From an uncultured Lachnospiraceae bacterium (GTDB lineage: Bacteria; Bacillota; Clostridia; Lachnospirales; Lachnospiraceae), in NCBI GenBank assembly GCA_910586095.1, contig CAJUHQ010000015.1, forward strand, positions 1 through 41,174: a DNA stretch of 41,174 nt, read 5' to 3'. Position 1 is the first letter of the stretch; the number at the start of each line of letters is the position of its first letter. Under the pieces are notes generated by a model, which saw nothing but the letters and a program-made list of their open reading frames with translations, was not told where the DNA came from and did no database searches. Both the position numbers and the translations under genes were made by a program. Shown here in pieces: positions 32,844-41,174 of this stretch.

Positions 32844-34697
32844 ATGATTTTACTGCCAATCCCAAAACAAATGAAGGAAGAAAACGGCACATATATGCTT
32901 AGGCTGGATGCTATGATTGTGATGGATGGCACATGCCCACAGGATGTCTTAGTATACGCACAACAACTAAGAGAGGAAATGATAGTCTGGGCGGGATTAT
33001 CTTTGGAAATCGGAAGAGGAACCGTTCGTCCAGGAGATATTTTAATGCAGATAGATGATTCTTTGAGTGAGGAGCACTATAACCTAAAAATAGAAGAGAA
33101 TGGTGTTGTAGTGCGTGCAGGAAGCAAAAATGCTCTTGGATGGGGTGTGCAAACACTGCGACAGATTGTGCGTCAGAGTGCAGGATTGCTGCCATGCGTG
33201 GTGATTGAGGATGAGCCAGACATGAAAAATAGAGGATTTTATCATGATGTCACCAGAGGGCGCGTGCAGACACTGGAAAACCTTAAAAAGTTGGCAGATA
33301 AGTTGTCATTTTATAAGTTGAATCAGTTACAACTCTATGTGGAGCACACATATCTGTTTCGCGATCTGACTGAACTTTGGCGTGATGATACGCCATTGAC
33401 AGCGACAGAGATTATAGAGCTGGATCAATACTGTTATGAGAGAGGGATAGAACTGATTCCGTCCTTATCCACTTTTGGACATTTATATAAGTTGCTTGGA
33501 ACAAAAAGCTATGAACAGCTTTGTGAGATGCCAGACAAGACTAGCCCGTTCTTTTCTTTTATCGGGCGGATGGATCACCATACTATTGATGTCTCTAATT
33601 CTGCCTCGCTTGAGCTAGTCAAAAATATGATAACGGAGTACATGCAGCTATTTTGCACAGATAAGTTTAATATTTGTGCAGATGAGACATTTGATCTTGG
33701 CAAGGGAAAGAGTGCAACACTCGCCGCACAAAAAGGGGTGGGTGTGATGTATATGGAATATATTAAGGAACTGTTTGATTTTTTGATAGAGCAGGGAAAG
33801 ACACCTATGTTTTGGGGGGACATTATCTGTAAACATCCTGAGTTGTATGAACAGCTTCCTAAGGAAGTTATCTGTCTAAACTGGGGTTATAGTGATACAC
33901 AACCAGACACTCAGATTCAGACATTGTACAAGGTGGGAGCGACACAGTATGTATGTCCAGGAGTCTGTGGATGGAATACTTGGATCAATGATTTTCGCAT
34001 GAGTTATGACAATATTACCAGAATGTGCAAGTATGGCAGAACATATCATGCAGTTGGGGTTCTCAATACAGACTGGGGTGATTTTGGACACATTAATCAT
34101 CCTGTATTTTCGATACCAGGACTCATTTATGGCGCAGTAGGGTGCTGGGGCGAGCAGATTCCAGAATATGAGGAACTAAATCGACAGATTTCTATATTGG
34201 AGTTTGCAGATGCATCAGGAGAGTGGGTCAGCTTGCTAGGCAAGATTGTAAAAGAGACAGTGTTTGACTGGAATAGCGCAGTGTATATCAAGGAATGGGC
34301 ACAGGCAAAACGGGAAGAAAAAGAAATCCTTTCTATACTCGAAAAGTGTGACATGGAGGAAGTGCCAGGGGCAAATGAGCGGCTCACAGAGATAGAGACA
34401 CAAAGCTATCTCATTAGTCGCAAGATAGATAGTCAAAGTCGCAATTTAATGGAAATTGTTCAAACAGCCTTGGAGGCGGTGCGCGTTTGGAATGAAGTCG
34501 GACTGTTTCTTGTAAAACTGCAAAAAAAGCAATCGCCTGAAAATGGAAGACAGATTGCCGAGCGATTAGAACGCTGTCTGCACCAGTATCAAAGGTTGTG
34601 GAGATATAACAGTAAAGAAGGGGATCTACGGTGGATTTCAGAGGTATTTTGCTGGTATGCAGATCGCATGAGAGAGTTTTCCAAACAGGGGGATTAG
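32844..34697 (+). CDS. GH20 family beta-N-acetylhexosaminidase-like enzyme
   Basis: 617 aa from the ATG after AAAGGAGG; the in-frame ATG at 32820 precedes the SD. An N-terminal GH20b-type domain (about 1-125) is followed by a TIM barrel starting at NRGFYHDVTRGRV. The catalytic pair is D280-E281 in FNICADETFDLG, where the Asp orients the substrate acetamido group. ELIPSLSTFGHLYKL is a conserved barrel strand. A C-terminal helical region (about 480-617) is extra. It removes terminal beta-GlcNAc/GalNAc. No signal peptide. Its stop is followed one base later by the fucosidase ATG, so the two are one operon. Confidence 0.88.
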   Translation: MILLPIPKQMKEENGTYMLRLDAMIVMDGTCPQDVLVYAQQLREEMIVWAGLSLEIGRGTVRPGDILMQIDDSLSEEHYNLKIEENGVVVRAGSKNALGWGVQTLRQIVRQSAGLLPCVVIEDEPDMKNRGFYHDVTRGRVQTLENLKKLADKLSFYKLNQLQLYVEHTYLFRDLTELWRDDTPLTATEIIELDQYCYERGIELIPSLSTFGHLYKLLGTKSYEQLCEMPDKTSPFFSFIGRMDHHTIDVSNSASLELVKNMITEYMQLFCTDKFNICADETFDLGKGKSATLAAQKGVGVMYMEYIKELFDFLIEQGKTPMFWGDIICKHPELYEQLPKEVICLNWGYSDTQPDTQIQTLYKVGATQYVCPGVCGWNTWINDFRMSYDNITRMCKYGRTYHAVGVLNTDWGDFGHINHPVFSIPGLIYGAVGCWGEQIPEYEELNRQISILEFADASGEWVSLLGKIVKETVFDWNSAVYIKEWAQAKREEKEILSILEKCDMEEVPGANERLTEIETQSYLISRKIDSQSRNLMEIVQTALEAVRVWNEVGLFLVKLQKKQSPENGRQIAERLERCLHQYQRLWRYNSKEGDLRWISEVFCWYADRMREFSKQGD

Positions 34698-34698
34698 T

Positions 34699-36075
34699 AT
34701 GATACATTTTTTAGAGGAAGCTGCTAGCGTAGTGCCGTCAGAGCGCCAGCTTATCTGGTATGACACAGGATTTTATGCGTTTATTCATTTTGGAATGAAC
34801 ACGTTTACAGACAGAGAGTGGGGGGATGGAACAGAGCCTGAGAGCCTGTTTGCTCCAGAGAAATTAGACTGTCAGCAGTGGGCAAATGTTTTGTGCGACG
34901 CAGGGATAAAAGGAATGATTTTGACAGCTAAGCATCACGATGGTTTTTGCTTATGGCCGTCACAGTATACACAGCACAGTGTAAAGAATTCTCCTTGTAA
35001 AAGAGATGTGGTGGGGGAGGCGGCCAAAGCCTGCAAAGAGGCAGGACTTCGCTTTGGAATTTATCTCTCCCCATGGGATAGAAACAGCTCCTACTATGGA
35101 ACACCCGAATATAATGAGTACTATTGCAAACAGCTTGAGGAATTACTCACTGGATATGGAGAGATTTTTTGTATCTGGTTTGATGGAGCCTGTGGAGAAG
35201 GACCTAATGGCAAGAAACAGGAATATGACTTTGCGCGCTATATCGCACTAGTTAGGAAGCATCAGCCAAACGCAGTTATTTTTTATGACAAGGGGCCTGA
35301 TGTGCGCTGGTGTGGAAATGAGGCAGGCAATTGTAGGGCATCAGAGTGGGCAGTAGTACCCTCCGAGATGTGTCCACACGCAAAAGTACAGACAAAAGAA
35401 GGGCCTCTTGCGAAAGAAGGAGATTTAGCATATCTTTATAACACAGATCAATTTATTGGAGGAATGAGCAATATTTTGTACTCGAAAGGACTGGCATTTG
35501 TACCGTCGGAGGTAAATACATCTATTCGACCTGGATGGTTCTGGCATAGTCAGGAAGAACCTAGACCCTTAAAAAAGTTGTTTGAAATTTACTTAGGATC
35601 AGTAGGTGGAAATGCCTGTCTCAATCTAAATATTCCACCTACTAAAGAAGGCTTATTAGATGAGCGCGATATCGCACGACTCAAGGAGCTACGCACTCTG
35701 ATCGACCAGGAGTTCGCAAGTGCGTTGGATATCACAGTAGAAAAGAAACAAGGCGGTTCCATCACTCAACCAGAGTATCTTATTACACTTTCGACACCCG
35801 TCTTACAGGTAAAGTATGTAGAGCTACAAGAGGAAATTGAGAAGGGACAGCGCGTGGAGACGTTTCGCATAGAAGCGCTGTTTCGCGAGGGAAACAATTA
35901 TCCTCTTTTCCAAGGTACAACGATAGGAAATCGAAAGATTTGTGCTCTGACAGATCCGTTTGCAGAGCAGAATAAACTACTAGATGAAAGAACAGAGAAG
36001 ATTGATAAGTTGTTGGTTAAGGTGACAGCAGCACGCAGTGAAGTATTTCTCAAACAGATTAAAGTATATGGATAA
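34699..36075 (+). CDS. GH29 alpha-L-fucosidase
   Basis: 458 aa. The N-terminal barrel has WYDTGFYAFIHFGMNTFTDREWG, ILTAKHHDGFCLWPS (fucose-binding His pair), FGIYLSPWDR and IWFDGACGEG with D162 as the expected nucleophile. A C-terminal beta domain follows (about 320-458). It removes alpha-L-fucose from glycan ends; the CAZy subfamily (general exo versus alpha-1,3/4-specific) is not callable with certainty. It starts one base after the GH20 stop, with AGGGGGA as SD, so it is translationally coupled. Cytoplasmic. With GH20 and the sialidase it fits removal of Lewis-type decorations. Confidence 0.92.
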   Translation: MIHFLEEAASVVPSERQLIWYDTGFYAFIHFGMNTFTDREWGDGTEPESLFAPEKLDCQQWANVLCDAGIKGMILTAKHHDGFCLWPSQYTQHSVKNSPCKRDVVGEAAKACKEAGLRFGIYLSPWDRNSSYYGTPEYNEYYCKQLEELLTGYGEIFCIWFDGACGEGPNGKKQEYDFARYIALVRKHQPNAVIFYDKGPDVRWCGNEAGNCRASEWAVVPSEMCPHAKVQTKEGPLAKEGDLAYLYNTDQFIGGMSNILYSKGLAFVPSEVNTSIRPGWFWHSQEEPRPLKKLFEIYLGSVGGNACLNLNIPPTKEGLLDERDIARLKELRTLIDQEFASALDITVEKKQGGSITQPEYLITLSTPVLQVKYVELQEEIEKGQRVETFRIEALFREGNNYPLFQGTTIGNRKICALTDPFAEQNKLLDERTEKIDKLLVKVTAARSEVFLKQIKVYG

Positions 36076-36104
36076 TAGCATGAAATCAAAGATTTCACCC
36101 ATGC

Positions 36105-36150
36105 TGATTGAAGTGCCCGCTAAGGCGGGCAGATGGGAGTTAGTATAAAA
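36105..36150 (+). repeat. Modular structured repeat, head-only copy F
   Basis: GATTGAAGTGCCCGC, then TAAGGCGGGC, then box AGATGGGAGTTAGTATAAA. The stem GCCCGC (36115-36120) pairs with GCGGGC (36125-36130). It is preceded by the stem GAAATC-AAA-GATTTC (36082-36096). It separates the fucosidase and sialidase genes and may end or process the GH20-GH29 transcript. Confidence 0.75.
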
Positions 36151-36169
36151 ATTAAAACGTGTTTACTAA

Positions 36170-36226
36170 TGCGAATGGTACTTGCATTACAAATGTGTGT
36201 TCGATAATAATAACAAAACATTCGCA
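36170..36226 (+). promoter_or_regulatory. Inverted repeat upstream of the sialidase start
   Basis: TGCGAATG (36170-36177) and CATTCGCA (36219-36226) are perfect 8-bp arms about 41 nt apart, ending 15 nt before the sialidase ATG. It may be an operator pair or a leader structure next to the SD. Confidence 0.4.
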
Positions 36227-36241
36227 AGCTGAGAAGGGAGC

Positions 36242-37684
36242 ATGGTTATTGAAATGAAGGATGTAACAGAGCCTTTTTTGCAAGGTTGTATAGGAAGTGA
36301 GCGGTTTAGGATACCATCTATGTGGGTCACACACAAGAAAACAATAGTGGCAGCCTGCGATGCACGATGGGAACATGGACAGGATTCGGCAGGAAACTTA
36401 GAGACAGTGATCGCGCGGTCTTTTGATGGTGGATGTAGCTGGGAGAGACAGTTTGTCAATCATTTTGAGGATGTGGAGGATGGTTCTGACAGATGTATTT
36501 TTAGCGCAGGTTTTATTGATCCTATACTGGCACAGGACCATTTAGGGACTATTTATCTATTGACAGATTTATGTCCTGCTTTTGTGGGAGCACAAACAGT
36601 ATATGGTATGGTGTTCGGACAACAAAAGGATGGAAGACATTCAAATGGGTGTCTCGCAGTAAAGGATATAGAGACGTATACACAAATAGAAACGCAGGAA
36701 TTAAATGAACAGACATATCCTTATTATATAGGGCAAACACAGGAGGAAGGCTATTTTCCGATTTTGAGAATTTGTGATGATGATCCTTACAAGGCGTATT
36801 ATGTAGATGAGGAATGGTATTTATACGAGCGCAAAGAAAAGAACTTTGAACGTGTGCTGATTCCTCAGTTAGATGGTGCAGGAAATAAGACCTCGCACTT
36901 GATTCATGCCAATATCTTTTTTGCTGCGTCGCCTATCAAGGCATATCCAACCTTTCATATTATATGTAGGACCAGCACAGACGAGGGGAAAACATGGAGC
37001 AAGATGAAAGATGTCAGCGCGCAGATAGGGGGAGTTGGCTTTACGGCAACATGTCCTGGCAGAGGTTATGCGTACCAGTATCAAGGAAGGGAGAGAATAC
37101 TCTTTCCTATTTATGACAATAACCTAGGAGCAGAATTTGCAAGTGTCATTTATACAGAGGATCAGGGAAAGACTTGGAAACGCGGACAACGCGCAGATCA
37201 CACAGGGTACAGAGAGGATGGAACGCCCATTAAGTCTTCGGAATCTCAGGTTGTGGAGTTACCTGACAAGCGACTGAGAATGTATTCGCGCAATATGATA
37301 CGCGAGATTACATATGCAGACAGTTTTGATGGAGGTGAGACATGGAGTGCATATCAACGCGATCCCATGTTAAGATATTGTGGAAACTGTATGGTGTCAG
37401 TAATCAATTATTCACATCCCATAGAAGGAAAGTCTGTATTGTTGGCAAGTTATCCGCAGGGAGATGACGAAATCTATCACAGAATCAATGGAGTCATTGC
37501 AATTGGGTTAATTGAAGAATCAGGAGAAATTCAATGGAAGTATTATTATCCTGTGAATCATACACAATTTTCCTATAGTTGTCTTGCAGAACGTTCGGAT
37601 GGAACGATTGCGCTTTGGTATGAGTATGAGGAGGCATCACTTCGCTATGAAGTCTATACAATAGAAGAGTTGATTGGACAATGA
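36242..37684 (+). CDS. GH33-like exo-sialidase
   Basis: 480 aa. The RIP motif is RFRIPSMWV (21-29). Asp-boxes, the S-x-D-x-G-x-T-W repeats of the six-bladed sialidase propeller, are seen as SFDGGCSW, STDEGKTW, TEDQGKTW and SFDGGETW. An acidic DARWEHGQD segment follows the first strand as in GH33 enzymes. It cleaves terminal sialic acid. No signal peptide, so sialylated oligosaccharides would have to be imported intact. The ATG at 36242 is only one base from AAGGGAG; a second in-frame ATG at 36254 is further than usual from it, so the start is uncertain by four codons. No sialic acid catabolic genes (nan) are visible. Confidence 0.85.
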   Translation: MVIEMKDVTEPFLQGCIGSERFRIPSMWVTHKKTIVAACDARWEHGQDSAGNLETVIARSFDGGCSWERQFVNHFEDVEDGSDRCIFSAGFIDPILAQDHLGTIYLLTDLCPAFVGAQTVYGMVFGQQKDGRHSNGCLAVKDIETYTQIETQELNEQTYPYYIGQTQEEGYFPILRICDDDPYKAYYVDEEWYLYERKEKNFERVLIPQLDGAGNKTSHLIHANIFFAASPIKAYPTFHIICRTSTDEGKTWSKMKDVSAQIGGVGFTATCPGRGYAYQYQGRERILFPIYDNNLGAEFASVIYTEDQGKTWKRGQRADHTGYREDGTPIKSSESQVVELPDKRLRMYSRNMIREITYADSFDGGETWSAYQRDPMLRYCGNCMVSVINYSHPIEGKSVLLASYPQGDDEIYHRINGVIAIGLIEESGEIQWKYYYPVNHTQFSYSCLAERSDGTIALWYEYEEASLRYEVYTIEELIGQ

Positions 37685-37836
37685 CAAGTTTGAGAAAGAG
37701 GTCCAAACAATTTCAATTCTTTGTGACGTGGAATATATGAGGAATATGATGAGAATGATGTGGAGAATAGCCAAAATAATGGGATTTTTTGCAAAAATGA
37801 ATATAATAGAACAATAGGAAACTAAAAAATAGAATC

Positions 37837-37868
37837 GGCAGCGCGGGCAAAGTAACACGCTGCCTTTT
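37837..37868 (+). terminator. Terminator-like hairpin downstream of the sialidase
   Basis: GGCAGCG (37837-37843) pairs with CGCTGCC (37858-37864), followed by TTTTGG. It lies about 150 bp after the stop. The intervening sequence has no convincing gene. Confidence 0.65.
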
Positions 37869-38330
37869 GGATTCTGAAGTATACGAGACTCATCCTCATG
37901 ATCTTGGGTTTTGCGAATGGCGCAGACAGTAGTTTCTTATCTAAAGGTAGCTTTTGAGTTTGGAAAATAAGGTTGTAGTAGCAAATTAATAGTAAAGAAA
38001 AGGTTTATAGAATAAAGGAATTATTGCTATACAAGTTGTATAGAAAATAAGAAAGATTAGTGTTAAAAATAAACAAAATGTAATATAAAAAAATTAAAAT
38101 ATAAAGCAAATTGTGTATTTTCAATAAAGTTATACCTTGATAAAATACAATTTTTGTGCTATCGTATAAATCAATCCTATGATAAAATCTATATTAAAAA
38201 GCTTTTGTATTAGGATACTAGGGCACTAAAATGATCGATATCAAATGATTTTTGTCACCTATCTACCTAAATTGAGAGAAATGTAACTATAAAACAAAGA
38301 ACGTACGTTTTGATATGGAGGGAGAAATCA
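37869..38330. other. AT-rich intergenic region before the third sulfatase
   Basis: No gene found. It contains widely spaced arms ATCCTA ... TAGGAT (about 38174-38216) and a perfect palindrome AACGTACGTT (38300-38309) eight bases upstream of the sulfatase SD, a possible operator. I see no promoter with good -35/-10 spacing. It probably holds the control region of the sulfatase-ROK unit. Confidence 0.45.
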
Positions 38331-39662
38331 ATGGAGCAATCAAAGAGACCCAATATCGTATTTGTATTGTCAGATCAACAGCGCTGGGACACGCTTTCTT
38401 ATGGAGGAGTGGTAGAGGGTGTCACACCCAATCTGGATCGTTTAGCACAGGAAGGAACTCTTTTTGAGAATTGTTTTTCGGCACAGCCTGTCTGTGGGCC
38501 ATCTAGAGCTTGTCTACAGTCGGGACGGTATGCCACAGAGACAGGGAATTTTGTAAATGGAAAAATGCTTCCACCAGACACAGATTGCATTGCAAAGCGG
38601 ATGAAAGAGGCAGGGTATGATACCGCATATGTAGGCAAATGGCATCTAATGGAAGAGAAGGAGATTGATCCTAGCGGATGGGATGTACCTCCTCAGTATC
38701 GTGCAGGTTATGACTATTGGAGAGTATCCAATTTGTTAGAGTTTACTTCTCATGCCTATGAAGGATACCTTTTTAATAATGACAATGAAAAAGTACCTAT
38801 TCGTGGATATCGTGCGGATGGCGTGACAGATTATGCGCTAGAGTATATAGAAAAACATTGTGGGGATCGCCCATTTTTCTTGATGTTATCGCTTTTAGAG
38901 CCACATCATCAAAATGATGAGAGACGTTTTTGTGGACCTGACGGAAGCAAAGAACAATATGCAAATTATCCAATGCCTGTGGATTTGCAGAACCTGTCCG
39001 GAGACCAGCAGGAAGGTTTTGCGGATTATTTAGGAGCTTGCAATCGCTTAGATTGGAATGTAGGGCGGATTGAGGAGCTCTTAAAAAGACAAGGGATGTG
39101 GGAAAACACAATCTTTTTGTGCACATCCGATCACGGATGTCATTTTAAAACTAGAAATAGTGAGTACAAAAGAAGCTGTCATGACGCGAGTATTCATGTA
39201 CCCCTTGTTGCGCATGGCGGACCTTTTCAGGGAGGGCATAGCATTGGTGATTTAGTCAGTCTTGTGGATATTCCTTCTACAATTTTGTCCGTTGCAGGCA
39301 TGCAGATTCCCACTTCTTACAGAGGAATCGCACTGGATCAAGTTGCGTCTGGCAATATACAAGGAAGAGAATATGTATTTTCACAAATTTCTGAGGCTGT
39401 GTGCGGACGATGTGTGCGCAGTAAAAAATGGAAATACTCAGTGGAAAGTGGTTCTGAGCAGGATTCATGGGAGCATCCAAGTATGCCATATTATCAAGAA
39501 AGATATCTGTATGATTTGGAGAAGGACCCACATGAGCTTTGCAATTTGATTCATGAGCAAGAATATGAACCTGTGCGCAAAGAGCTCCAAAAGATACTGC
39601 TTGAGTGGATTAAAGAAGTAGAGGGGGAAACACCTAAGATTCTCACAGTAAAATCAGAATAA
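38331..39662 (+). CDS. Sulfatase (family S1, Cys-type)
   Basis: 443 aa from the ATG after GGAGGGAG; the ORF start at 38310 precedes the SD. Formylglycine site C55 in QPVCGPSRACLQSG. Metal ligands appear in VLSDQQRWD and CTSDHGCHFKTRN; YVGKWHLM gives the Lys-His pair. No signal peptide. Third sulfatase of the locus, and again dissimilar from the other two outside the motifs, so a third sulfate linkage is plausible. It is followed 45 bp later by the ROK regulator, likely on the same transcript. Confidence 0.9.
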   Translation: MEQSKRPNIVFVLSDQQRWDTLSYGGVVEGVTPNLDRLAQEGTLFENCFSAQPVCGPSRACLQSGRYATETGNFVNGKMLPPDTDCIAKRMKEAGYDTAYVGKWHLMEEKEIDPSGWDVPPQYRAGYDYWRVSNLLEFTSHAYEGYLFNNDNEKVPIRGYRADGVTDYALEYIEKHCGDRPFFLMLSLLEPHHQNDERRFCGPDGSKEQYANYPMPVDLQNLSGDQQEGFADYLGACNRLDWNVGRIEELLKRQGMWENTIFLCTSDHGCHFKTRNSEYKRSCHDASIHVPLVAHGGPFQGGHSIGDLVSLVDIPSTILSVAGMQIPTSYRGIALDQVASGNIQGREYVFSQISEAVCGRCVRSKKWKYSVESGSEQDSWEHPSMPYYQERYLYDLEKDPHELCNLIHEQEYEPVRKELQKILLEWIKEVEGETPKILTVKSE

Positions 39663-39707
39663 TAAAACAAAAAGACTAGAGAAAAAGGCGACCAAAGGAG
39701 GGAATTT

Positions 39708-40943
39708 ATGCAAGTTTTACAGGGAAAGAATTTGCTGCGCATAAAGGAATCCAATCAATCAGCAATTTTGCGCATGATTTATTATTATGGTCCAATCAGT
39801 CGGTCAGAAATTGCGCAGCGGCTGGAATTAACACTTCCAACAATCACGACCAACATCAACAAAATGCTAGAGGAAGGACTTGTAAAGGAAACATTTATTC
39901 GTGGAAAGGCGCCTAATACAAGTGGCAGGCGTGCACATCCACTTCAAATTAATCATGAGGCATGCTATTTTGGAGGGGTGGAGCTCAAGGGTAAACGTTG
40001 GAGTGCTTGTGTCACGGATTTCGGCGGGAAAATATTATCATCTGCTGAGGGAGTGTGCAGGGATATAGAGTACGAAAACTTTATTTGGCGTCTTGGAAAA
40101 GATTTTATGGAATGTCTGTCAGACAGCGGAAAGAAATTGGAGGATTTGAGTGGTATTGGGATCAGTTTACCAGGATTGGTTGATCGCGAAACAGGTGTTC
40201 TAAAAGTTATTTCGCGTTATCAATGGTTTAATAAGGAGGTCAGCCAAGATTTTGCACAGTTGACAGGTTATCAGGGAAAGATTACGCTCGAAAACACTGC
40301 AATTGCGCGTGGCATGAGTGCTCAGTTATTTAATTGGGACGAGGTGGAAAATGGCAAAACGTTTGCGTACTTAACTGTGTCCGCAGGAATTGCATGTCCT
40401 CTTTTCTTAAACACATCCAGTTACCGTGGTTCTGTGGTGGAGGCGGGTGAAGCAGGGCATATGGTGATTGATCCGCGCGGGCGTCTTTGTACTTGTGGGA
40501 ATCGTGGATGCGTAGAAGCATATGCGAGTGAATATGCGATTATCAATGATTGTAAGAGACAGATGGAGCAAGGTAAAGCGACTCTTCTACAAGAGATCTG
40601 CGCCAATAAAAAAGAACCAGATATTGCGGATATTGTGCGCGCACAAGAAGCCGGAGACAAAGAGGTCTGTCAGATTGTAGAGGAAGCAATTTGCATGTTG
40701 GGCATTGCAGTGACCAATATTATTAATTTCACTATGCCAGATATCATGCTAATCGATTGCCAGTTGTTCAAAAATGAACAAAATAGACAACGATTGCTCG
40801 CACAGACACAGAGTAGTTTGCACAACCCAATATATTTTCAATATTTTAAGACAATGATTTTTTTTGTGGAGTCCGATCAGTTTGTAGGGGCATTGGGCGC
40901 GGCTGCCGTGGCGATTGATGAGAAATTAGAAATTGTAATATAA
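39708..40943 (+). CDS. ROK-family transcriptional regulator (NagC/XylR type)
   Basis: 411 aa. The N-terminal winged HTH spans about 15-75 (GPISRSEIAQRLELTLPTIT). The ROK fold follows, with zinc-binding H251 and C261/C263/C268 in CTCGNRGCVE and GEAGHMVID. The catalytic Asp of ROK kinases (END) is replaced: LENTAIARG at 194-202, so it should bind a sugar without phosphorylating it. NagC-like members respond to GlcNAc-6-P or related products, which fits a locus releasing GlcNAc; the ligand is inferred. SD AAAGGAGGG precedes the ATG. It probably represses the adjacent sulfatase/glycosidase genes. Confidence 0.9.
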   Translation: MQVLQGKNLLRIKESNQSAILRMIYYYGPISRSEIAQRLELTLPTITTNINKMLEEGLVKETFIRGKAPNTSGRRAHPLQINHEACYFGGVELKGKRWSACVTDFGGKILSSAEGVCRDIEYENFIWRLGKDFMECLSDSGKKLEDLSGIGISLPGLVDRETGVLKVISRYQWFNKEVSQDFAQLTGYQGKITLENTAIARGMSAQLFNWDEVENGKTFAYLTVSAGIACPLFLNTSSYRGSVVEAGEAGHMVIDPRGRLCTCGNRGCVEAYASEYAIINDCKRQMEQGKATLLQEICANKKEPDIADIVRAQEAGDKEVCQIVEEAICMLGIAVTNIINFTMPDIMLIDCQLFKNEQNRQRLLAQTQSSLHNPIYFQYFKTMIFFVESDQFVGALGAAAVAIDEKLEIVI

Positions 40944-41052
40944 TCTGTCCACCAAAGATAAATGGTAAACAATAGTTGCTATAGATTAGTGTGTCAATGA
41001 CAGTCGAGTCGTTTATCAGTAAAAAGATATGTTTAAATTATATGTAGTGATA

Positions 41053-41084
41053 AAAAACAGCAGACCACCATCTGCTGTTTTTTT
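41053..41084 (+). terminator. Terminator after the ROK gene
   Basis: AAAAACAGCAGA (41053-41064) pairs with TCTGCTGTTTTT (41071-41082) around a CCACCA loop, with a run of T on the plus strand and A on the other side, so it is bidirectional. Confidence 0.88.
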
Positions 41085-41092
41085 ATGCACAT

Positions 41093-41174
41093 GGACGCTC
41101 AGAGGAAGGATGTCAGCGAAGCTGACGAGCGTCCAGCGCAGCAAGAAGGAGAAGAAGGTCGCTCTCCTTCTTGT
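41093..41174. repeat. Second type of structured element, cut by window end
   Basis: Hairpin 1: GGACGCTC (41093-41100) pairs with GAGCGTCC (41127-41134), enclosing GTCAGC-GAA-GCTGAC (41112-41126). Hairpin 2: CAAGAAGGAG (41142-41151) pairs with CTCCTTCTTG (41164-41173). It differs from the modular repeat above and has no coding potential that I recognise. Probably another dispersed repeat or a structured RNA. Confidence 0.55.

Noticed and set aside
1..41174. tRNA or rRNA genes
   Set aside because: I saw no cloverleaf with a conserved T-arm or rRNA-like stretch. The strong hairpins are explained as terminators or repeats. A dedicated scan was not possible.

Overview
The window reads as chromosomal DNA of an anaerobic, gut-type Firmicute, most likely Lachnospiraceae/Clostridia. 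The reasons are AT-rich coding with strong AGGAGG-type ribosome binding sites, a YesM/YesN-type two-component system, an oxygen-sensitive anaerobic sulfatase-maturing radical SAM enzyme, a methyl-accepting chemotaxis protein (so probably a motile cell), and a CUT1 sugar ABC transporter without its own ATPase. Species assignment is inference; no rRNA or tRNA gene was seen.

Left part (1-6.5 kb): a structured repeat, then a translationally overlapping pair of a zinc-type macrodomain ADP-ribosyl hydrolase and a class M sirtuin (SirTM). A DUF4317-like protein, a short AraC-type DNA-binding protein, a stand-alone ClpP and a GH31 alpha-glycosidase with a clear sigma-A promoter follow.

Middle (6.5-18 kb): a DUF4303 protein, then a cassette inserted in the 3' end of the 23S rRNA methyltransferase gene rlmD. 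It is bounded by a perfect 27-bp direct repeat (7276-7302 and 11294-11320). It carries a compact restriction-modification system: a fused nuclease-methyltransferase plus a specificity subunit, with no HsdR helicase. Decayed rlmD tail sequences lie at both ends. Beyond it are rlmD, a YhaM-type exoribonuclease, a degenerate HtrA-like protein, a GNAT acetyltransferase, a cluster of structured repeats, a MerR-TipAS regulator and small proteins (ABM-like, DUF4240).

Right part (18.8-41 kb): a host-glycan utilisation locus. It holds a sulfatase-maturing radical SAM enzyme, a lipoprotein substrate-binding protein with two permeases, three Cys-type sulfatases, a YesM/YesN-like two-component system, a chemotaxis receptor, GH20 hexosaminidase, GH29 fucosidase, GH33 sialidase and a ROK regulator. 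None of the glycosidases or sulfatases shows a signal peptide. The simplest reading is import of sulfated, sialylated and fucosylated GlcNAc-containing oligosaccharides (mucin-like) followed by cytoplasmic dismantling. A 45-bp block, 43/45 identical, lies upstream of both the transporter operon and the kinase-regulator operon, and is the best candidate for the response-regulator binding site.

Scattered through the window is a modular structured repeat family: a GC-rich 'head' hairpin, a conserved GGGAGTTAGTGTGA-like box, and a long 'body' inverted repeat. The body arms differ between copies in a compensatory way, suggesting selection on folded RNA or DNA.
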